Positions 55,676 to 64,000 of a stretch of DNA of 64,000 nucleotides are shown here, in pieces; position 1 is the first letter of the stretch; each line of letters begins with the position of its first letter. Under the pieces are notes generated by a model. The model worked only from the letters and a program-made list of their open reading frames with translations. It was not told where the DNA came from and ran no database searches. This DNA is from Eutreptiella sp. 'Long Island Sound 2002'. Its lineage: Eukaryota > Euglenozoa > Euglenophyceae > Eutreptiales > Eutreptiaceae. The position numbers were made by a program, and so were the translations under genes. The stretch lies in contig OZ038395.1 in assembly GCA_964036045.1 (NCBI GenBank), positions 11,079,298-11,143,297 on the forward strand. The letters are read 5' to 3'.

Positions 55676-55788
55676 GTGCAGAGTGTTGCTTAATAGAAGG
55701 GGGGGGGCAGAGTGTTGCTTAAGAGAGGGGGGGGGGGGGCAGAGTGTTGCTTAAGAGAGGGGGGGGGGCAGAGTGTTGCTTAAGACAC
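55676..55788 (-). repeat. four tandem poly-C/TTAAG/CAACACTCTG units
   Basis: On the minus strand each unit is CAACACTCTG, then C7-12, then TCTCTTAAG. This duplicates a sequence that looks like the 3' splice site used by the kelch exons. Confidence 0.7.
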
Positions 55789-55937
55789 TGTACGACGCGT
55801 ACAGTGTCGTACAAGGCGTCGGGGCCCGACGCGTCGGGGATGTACGACGCGTCGTACAGTGTCGTACAAAGTGTCGGGGCCCGACGCGTCGGGGATGTAC
55901 GACGCGTCGGGAGGTGTCGGGGCCCGACGCGTCGTAA
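55787..55937. repeat. palindrome array 2 (GACGCGTC cores)
   Basis: Same unit as array 1, with CCCGACGCGTCGGG twice and GTACGACGCGTCGTAC once. Confidence 0.9.
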
Positions 55938-56019
55938 AATCCCTATTTCGACAGTAGTGGCACAGGGGGACGTCCGTGGGCCGCGCCCCCGCCCCCCGTC
56001 CCGCACATCCGGAACATAC

Positions 56020-56247
56020 GGAAGTCGAAGAGCCACAAGTCGCTCATGTGGACGTCCTCGTACATGCCCCCGAACACGATCATCGTGTCGCGCCAGACGG
56101 CCGCGGTGTGCGCCCCGCGCGGGGGGGGCGTGGGCCCCCGCACCTCCACCGCGGTCCACTGGAGGGTCTCTGTCGCGCAAAGGGCGAGGGGCAGCCCGAA
56201 GGAGGACCCCACCGACACCAACACCCGCCATCCCTCGCAGGCCATTG
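56020..56247 (-). CDS. kelch-repeat exon
   Basis: It begins after TCCTTAAG and ends at TTCC|GTATGT, a canonical donor; 228 bp, symmetric phase 1-1. Frame: MACEGWRVLVSVGSSFGLPL, CATETLQWTAVEVRGPTPPP, GAHTAAVWRDTMIVFGG, MYEDVHMSDLWLFDF. TETLQW, R.AHTA, I.VFGG and DLW.FDF are the hallmark elements of two consecutive kelch blades. A CGACAG acceptor at 56170 could give a shorter 150-bp exon, also in frame. This is the clearest of the minus-strand kelch exons. Past the donor the frame reaches a TAG at 55943. Confidence 0.8.
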
Positions 56248-56324
56248 CTTAAGGACCGGGGGGGGCTGGCCAGCCTCGGCCGACCCAAACCCCCTACCCC
56301 CCCCCCCCCCCCCCCCACATCAGA

Positions 56325-56372
56325 AAATGTGTCTTCCGGCAAAACATGAAATTTATCAAAGGGGCCGGGAAT
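56325..56372 (+). repeat. AT-rich island J, short copy
   Basis: ATGAAATTTATCAAAGGGGCC preceded by a 22-base C run at 56296-56317. Confidence 0.55.
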
Positions 56373-56403
56373 TCTATTGCCTTCGGCAAGGCACCTCGAA
56401 GAG

Positions 56404-59367
<2,964 letters not shown>

Positions 59368-59440
59368 AAACGCACAGCGTGGCTTTTTTTCAATGGCGGA
59401 CTACAGCTACAAACAAGGGGGAACCTTAAATCTACAGGGG

Positions 59441-59555
59441 CAATCAGTGGTCAAGTGGTCGAACACCCATCCAGCAGCCGGCCCAGCGACGGTTCCAATA
59501 CCGGCCGGTGACCCATCAGCTGCGTGTTACCCGGTTCAAATCCTTCTGAGCACAA
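59441..59555 (+). repeat. tRNA-like segment (possible SINE head)
   Basis: An A-box-like AGTGGTCAAGTGGTCGAAC and a B-box-like GGTTCAAATCC lie about 90 nt apart, with GGTTCCAATACC between and TTTT downstream. The stems do not pair well enough for a functional tRNA. Confidence 0.3.
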
Positions 59556-59639
59556 ACTTTTGACCCCCCCCCTCACCCCACCCCAACCCCCCACAGCCCC
59601 TGAACTGTGGCAGTCTCAGGGGGATAGAGGTCTCAAAAT

Positions 59640-59815
59640 CAAAAAATCTACTGGGGGATTGTTTTGTGGGGCAAAATGATGATTTTACAAGGGGTTGGAC
59701 ATCCAATATCATGCCTTGGGGTATGCTACGCGAACGACCCCCAAAAAGGGGGGGTATATGGCGTCCGCGCCTGCGCTTGATCTACCAACCCTCTTTGAGG
59801 TGAGTTGAGGCCGAT
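59640..59815 (+). repeat. dispersed repeat B, copy 2 (uninterrupted)
   Basis: Provides the empty site for the insertion at 11036-11170. Its tail runs directly into an AT-rich island J (59800-59890). Confidence 0.75.
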
Positions 59816-60107
59816 ATTAGGGACAAAAACTGTTGTTTGGCCTCTGACCCACCCACCCAAAGGGGCTTCTCCTTAAGCAACAGCCTGATCCCTAGTTCTC
59901 GATTCACTGGAAAACAAAGAATCCCGCCGCATCTCGTCGACCCCCATCCGCAGCTGCGACAGGCCAACGATCTCCGGGCGCCAGCACACTGTTGCTCATC
60001 CCTCCCGCTCGCGGTCACCGAGGAGGCCCTTATGCCTGTCAGACGAGAAACGGGGGGGGGGGATAAGAGGGCCCTTTCCCCATGGGCACACATGTATTCG
60101 GGGGGGG

Positions 60108-60212
60108 GGGGTCCGGAACGCAAAATTCGTGCACCAAAAATGGCCTGAATCAATTTCTTTTCCGTTTTGGTAAATTTTCATGTTTTCACACTACCAAATC
60201 CGGGTCCAGAGG
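60108..60212 (-). repeat. AT-rich island I, copy 4
   Basis: AAATTCGTGCACCAAAAATG to CACACTACCAAATCCGGGTC, flanked by 10- to 12-base G runs. Confidence 0.65.
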
Positions 60213-60467
60213 GGGGGGGGGGTAGTTGTCCATGGGACTCGATCCCGTGCCCCATTTCGGGTGACGTCATGTGCCCGGCGACGGCTGGACCACGGCCGGG
60301 GGCTGACAACCGCCAGCGGACAACAAATGCCGCAGCCCTGGGGCAAGCCATTCGCCCTTGGACTTACCGCCTGACGGGTTCGGCACCTCAGCCACGGGGG
60401 CGGCTGCCTGGCGGGATGTGACCCCAAGGGGTGTTGAACCATTTCCGGGGTTGTAGAGGGGGGGGGG

Positions 60468-60676
60468 GATGCATTGGAAGGGAAAGGACCTCAGGGGCAG
60501 CCCCAGGAGCGGTTATACAGGCGGTTGGAGGAGGTTGCCAAAGCGGTTGGGGGCGGTTACTGTCGGTTACAAACGCCGTTGAAGCGGGCACTTGGTGTTC
60601 CGGGGACAGTGGCTGGGCATACACTTGGCGCTCTGGAGGGGGAAGGGTACCCTCCCCCCTTGCAATGCATCCCTCT
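60468..60676 (+). mobile_element. inverted-repeat element F, copy 7
   Basis: GATGCATTGGAAGGGAAAGG at the left, TTGCAATGCATCCCTC at the right. The core is complete. Confidence 0.85.
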
Positions 60677-61342
60677 GGGGGGGGGGGGCACACCCCCCCT
60701 GAGGGTGGGCGAGAATCACGCCCCCCCCCCTTCATTGACCCAAACCCAGGGGGTATGCGGGTCGTGCGGTCAGCCGCCGGGGTCCCCAGGGGGGGAGGGG
60801 GGTCGGCGGGTAGCCCAACATACGTACCTCAAAATGATCCCCATGACGCGCTGATCATTTTGAACACACACTCTGCGGGGCGTGGGCTGTTGTTTTGCGC
60901 CCCTTTTTTGAAGAGTCGTCGGTTGACCGACGGTGACTGATTGTCAACCGACGACGGGTGGCGGTTACGAAAGCAGCTTGCGTCCAACCAACGGCGGTTG
61001 AGCTCAATGACGTTGAGGTCACAGGGGGGGCGGGAGGCAGGACCGGAGTCCAAGGGAGGGGGGGGGATCCCCCCCTCCCTACGGACCTTAAAATGGTTGT
61101 GTGGTCAATGGATTTTGTGGGCGCCGGGGATTTTGTTTTAGGCGTAGGGCAGGGGGAAATCTTTTTGGTTTGCCCCATGTGTCTATGCTCAAAATACTCA
61201 GAACGTTGTGGAGAATTCAGAAGTGCCTGAAAAACACAAAAAAAACATTTTTTCCCCCAACCCGACCTCCGGGTCAGACCTTGGCTGATGGGGAGCCTGA
61301 GCGGATGGGCAATTTTTTTTGACAACAATCTTTACCCCCCAC

Positions 61343-61440
61343 TTGTGAACACGGAGCGCGCGCTCCACTCAGACGTACCTGTGTTGAACGACACAAGGTC
61401 CAATGGTTTGCTGATGTCACCGAAACCGCCATAAATGTAC
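61343..61440 (-). CDS. kelch-repeat exon
   Basis: A pyrimidine-rich GTTTTGCCGCGTCATCGCAG acceptor precedes 61440. The frame reads RYIYGGFGDISKPLDL, VSFNTGTSEW, SARSVFTSG. YIYGGFGD, the acidic/Leu turn, F-N-T-G-T and the closing Trp are one full kelch motif. The donor may be ACAG|GTACG (about 61376) or CAA|GTGGGG (61342); the longer choice keeps the Trp. Most upstream kelch exon found in the window on the minus strand. Confidence 0.7.
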
Positions 61441-61699
61441 CTGCGATGACGCGGCAAAACGAGACGCGGGGCACAGGGGCGTGTCTCACGGGACCCAAAG
61501 GGGGGGGGGGGGCTCAAAACGAGAGCTGAGAGGGTCACCGGACCTTCGCACGGGGCGGGGGCCGGAAAGGCAAGAGAGCACCGCCCCGCACCGGGACGTA
61601 TGCCCCCTCGGAAATCAGTTGAAAATTCCAGAGATCGTTTCCCAAGAAAATGTCGGGGGGGGGGGAGGGGGGAGGAATCGAAGGTCAAGCAAACCCCTG

Positions 61700-61992
61700 G
61701 TGGACCCCCCTTTGTGACATTCCGTCGGGTTGTTGCTCCTTTACGGGGCCCTGGACGGTCTCCCGTTCTTCCCTTCGCATGTTGCGTCGGGTCGCTGCTT
61801 TCTGTCGGCCGCTGCGGCCGGTGCTCTTGCTGGTGTCGTTTCCGCGTTCGCGGAGCCCAGTCGTTGGTGTGTTGGGGCTGTGCTGGATGTGGCGGGATGT
61901 GCCGTTTGCGCGTCACCGGCGCCCAGTAGTTGGCGTATTGGGGGTTGTGCTGGTTGCTGCGAGGGTCGTTTGACTGTTTTTGCTGCCCCCAC
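61700..61992 (+). repeat. 290-bp dispersed duplication S, copy 2
   Basis: Pairs with 31100-31392. Flanking sequence on both sides differs between copies, so the edges near GTGACATTCC and GCTGCCC are real. It lies upstream of the 61.4-kb kelch exon. Confidence 0.8.
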
Positions 61993-62514
61993 TCCGCCTC
62001 CGCATGCAGGTCGCCCCCCCCCCCCCCCCGACATGCCTCGCCGTGTTTCTGTGTGCGTGACGCCCAATCGCTGCACCTTTCCGCGCGGTGCCTGTGGGGC
62101 ATTGCGCGCACCTTCATGATCACCTCCGGAGGGGGGGGGGGGGCTGTCCTGAATGCCTAAACAGCAAAATGCCAGCCTCCGGGACCCTCGAGGCCGCGCG
62201 GGGGGGGGGGGGGCTCCTCCTTGAGGGACGACATAGCGCTGTCGTTTTCCTCCCCAAGGGCGGCCGGGGGTGATCGGGGGCAGGAATCGGTGACCCGACG
62301 GCGGGTGGCAGCAGGGCTTTGCTTGAAGGGGAGGGCGCTCTGGGGGCAAACTCAGAGCGGTAACAAAGCGGGTGGGGCGCACTGTAAAATCGGTTGGGGG
62401 GCAGTAACTGGCGGTTGGAAACGCGGGTGGGGGTGGTATTGGGGTTGCGGACGTGCCTTTGGGTAGAGTTGAAGGAGGAGCGTTGGGGGGGGGGGGGCAC
62501 CCCCCCTCCCTTCA

Positions 62515-62632
62515 AGGAAAGCCCTGGTTGGCAGCCAAGGTCCATGGCCCACAGGGATTCGCCGGCCGGCGCTCCGCAGCGGTCCCCCTCCGGCGCAAAC
62601 ACGGGGCACTGCACGGCTCCTGAAGGCGGTGT
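62515..62632 (-). CDS. candidate exon (kelch-like end)
   Basis: After GCCTTCAG the minus frame reads AVQCPVFAPEGDRCGAPAGE, SLWAMDLG. The LWAMDL strand resembles the end of a kelch blade. No clear donor. Low confidence. Confidence 0.25.
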
Positions 62633-62851
62633 GCCCCTTCGGAGGTGATGGTGTTGTGCTTCTTGTGAGGGAGGGCCAGGGGGTTGCGGATCACCGGGCG
62701 GTACCCGCGCTGCAGTTCGGGGCATCGTGCCCCCGGGCCGGCGCGGGCACACTGTGCCCAGGGCCAGGGCGGTCGATACCCGGCAAAGCGTGCGCTGGAA
62801 GGGGGGGGGGGGGTAAGAGGGCCCTTTCCCGTGGGCAATGCAGTAGGAGAG

Positions 62852-63058
62852 GGGGGGGGGCTTGGCACAAGGCCTCGGTATCTGATTGTGTGCCTTTGGC
62901 GGCGCCTATCGGCCTCTCGCCACTGCTCATTCTGACCCTCTGTGGGCCCGAACGTGTGTTGGTTGTGTCAACGGAGCCCCCGGATGACTTGTCCTGTTTG
63001 ACTACTCCGGGGGTCGGCCGTCCCGGAGACGGGGCTGTTGCCCGTGCCGTTGACCAGG
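62852..63058 (+). repeat. repeat K, full copy 2
   Basis: GGCACAAGGCCTCGGTATCT to GGCTGTTGCCCGTGCCGTTG, inverted relative to 54903-55110. Open frames here are shared with that copy by descent. Confidence 0.85.
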
Positions 63059-63194
63059 GGCATCCAGATGCACAACACTCCGAGTCCCTGCGGGGGTTTG
63101 CCGACTCCAGCACTGACTTGTGCGCGCTGGGGTGTGCATCTGCAGGATCGTTGTCCTGACAGGGGCTTCTAACAACCACCATGTTGGTTTGAGG

Positions 63195-63290
63195 GGGGGG
63201 GGGTCCAGAACCCGAAATTCGTGCACCAAAAATGGCCCGAGTCCATTTTCTGTTTGGTAAATTGTCATATTTTCACACTACAACATCGAG
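63195..63290 (-). repeat. AT-rich island I, copy 5
   Basis: GAAATTCGTGCACCAAAAAT to TCATATTTTCACACTACAAC; about 88 percent like copy 4. Confidence 0.65.
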
Positions 63291-63544
63291 AAGGGTCGAG
63301 AAGGGTGGGGGAGGGGGTCCAAGGGGGGGTGTGACCTAATTAAAAACAGACAAATGCAAACCAGAGGTAATGCACTCCACAGTCCAAGGGGGTCCAGGGG
63401 GTCCAAGGGGGGGGGGGGGGCTATGCCCTGTTCCTACACATCCTTGCTACTTGGGCTTAGGGTCTGTGGACTGTAGGACAAGGGCAGAGCCGTTTTCGGG
63501 GGCGGGGGGGTGCAGCAAAAGGCTGTGCAGCAGCGCTGGGGGGG

Positions 63545-63662
63545 GGGGGTATGCCTCTAGGCCACACATCGTCTATCAACGCTTTTCACCGTGAGTGATA
63601 TCTTTTACCTGATCTTGTCTCTCTCTAGTCACTTCTCCTCTGTGCTACACTACATCACTACT
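63545..63662 (+). repeat. dispersed repeat C, 3' part
   Basis: TATGCCTCTAGGCCACACAT, CAACGCTTTTCACC and GATATCTTTTACCTG match 16258-16376. Confidence 0.7.
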
Positions 63663-64000
63663 TGTTTGAGTTGGGGGGGGGGGTGCGGCAAAAGGCTGTG
63701 CAGCAGCGATGAGGCGGGGGGGGGGGATTCACAAGCGCAGAGAGAAACCGGTCCATTCACCGCATGAGCACCAATGCAGTGTTCCGATCAGGACACACTG
63801 CATCGGGCAGGCAGCAGGACAGGGGGGATGGGCAGGGAAGTGCTAGAAGGGGGAGGGGGGGGGGGGGGGTTACCCCTCCCACACTCCGGCGCTTACCCTG
63901 ACCCAACGGCATTCCCATACCCCAACACCAGCCCCAACCGCTTTTCCAACCGCCAGTAACCCCCACCCCCCCAACACTCCGGCCCTGACTCTACCCCAAA
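63663..64000. other. G/C-run-rich end of window
   Basis: Contains CCAACCGCTTTTCCAACCGC and CAGTAACC words related to element F and repeat G, and G runs of 9-18. No gene. Confidence 0.4.

Noticed and set aside
62852-63182. Protein-coding gene over repeat K
   Set aside because: The open frames are shared with an inverted copy at 54.9 kb and a truncated copy at 32.4 kb, so a repeat explains them better.

Overview
This window looks like nuclear DNA of a flagellated, probably photosynthetic, single-celled eukaryote. The evidence is a DLEC1/CFAP81-type axonemal protein, a large mTERF-type organelle helical-repeat protein, split kelch-repeat exons with spliceosomal-type boundaries, and a very high load of dispersed repeats, microsatellites and G/C homopolymer runs. 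There are no bacterial operons, ribosome binding sites, rRNA genes or CRISPR arrays. I cannot name the species.

Layout. Positions 1-1968 (minus) hold the N-terminal part of a DLEC1/CFAP81 homologue that runs off the left edge. Positions 2000-7180 are repeat-rich and non-coding, with a TIR-bounded TA-flanked DNA element (5687-6201) and a short unassigned coding-like tract (3920-4291). Positions 7184-10636 (minus) hold an intronless mTERF-like gene whose middle is a 96-bp tandem array with an 8-unit higher-order duplication. Positions 10.7-33 kb are mostly repeats: a poly-A-tailed non-LTR retroelement family with three copies carrying target-site duplications, one of them interrupted by a nested DNA element (19809-20900), an interrupted 370-bp tandem repeat (13.9-15.1 kb), and weak coding-like tracts. 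Positions 33113-34681 (minus) hold a reverse-transcriptase-like ORF with an atypical catalytic box, and 39115-39605 holds a frameshifted DDE transposase.

From about 35.8 to 61.5 kb, GC-rich exon-like segments, all readable on the minus strand and several clearly kelch-type, are spread 2-5 kb apart among large repeat-filled gaps. The best supported are 61343-61440, 56020-56247, 51527-51799 and 49396-49687. Several begin after a poly-C tract ending in TTAAG or CAG. They probably belong to one very long gene, or a few, whose introns are built from repeats. The same part holds seven copies of a 210-bp inverted-repeat element, a 31-bp minisatellite of about 36 units, a 13-bp minisatellite, a 3-kb CAGG/CAGT tetranucleotide array, and two arrays of perfect palindromes.

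The genes do not form a pathway: one ciliary protein, one organelle nucleic-acid-binding protein, one kelch propeller gene and relics of mobile elements. Long ORFs inside the simple arrays come from stop-free periodic sequence and were not called as genes. Splice sites and repeat boundaries were read by eye.
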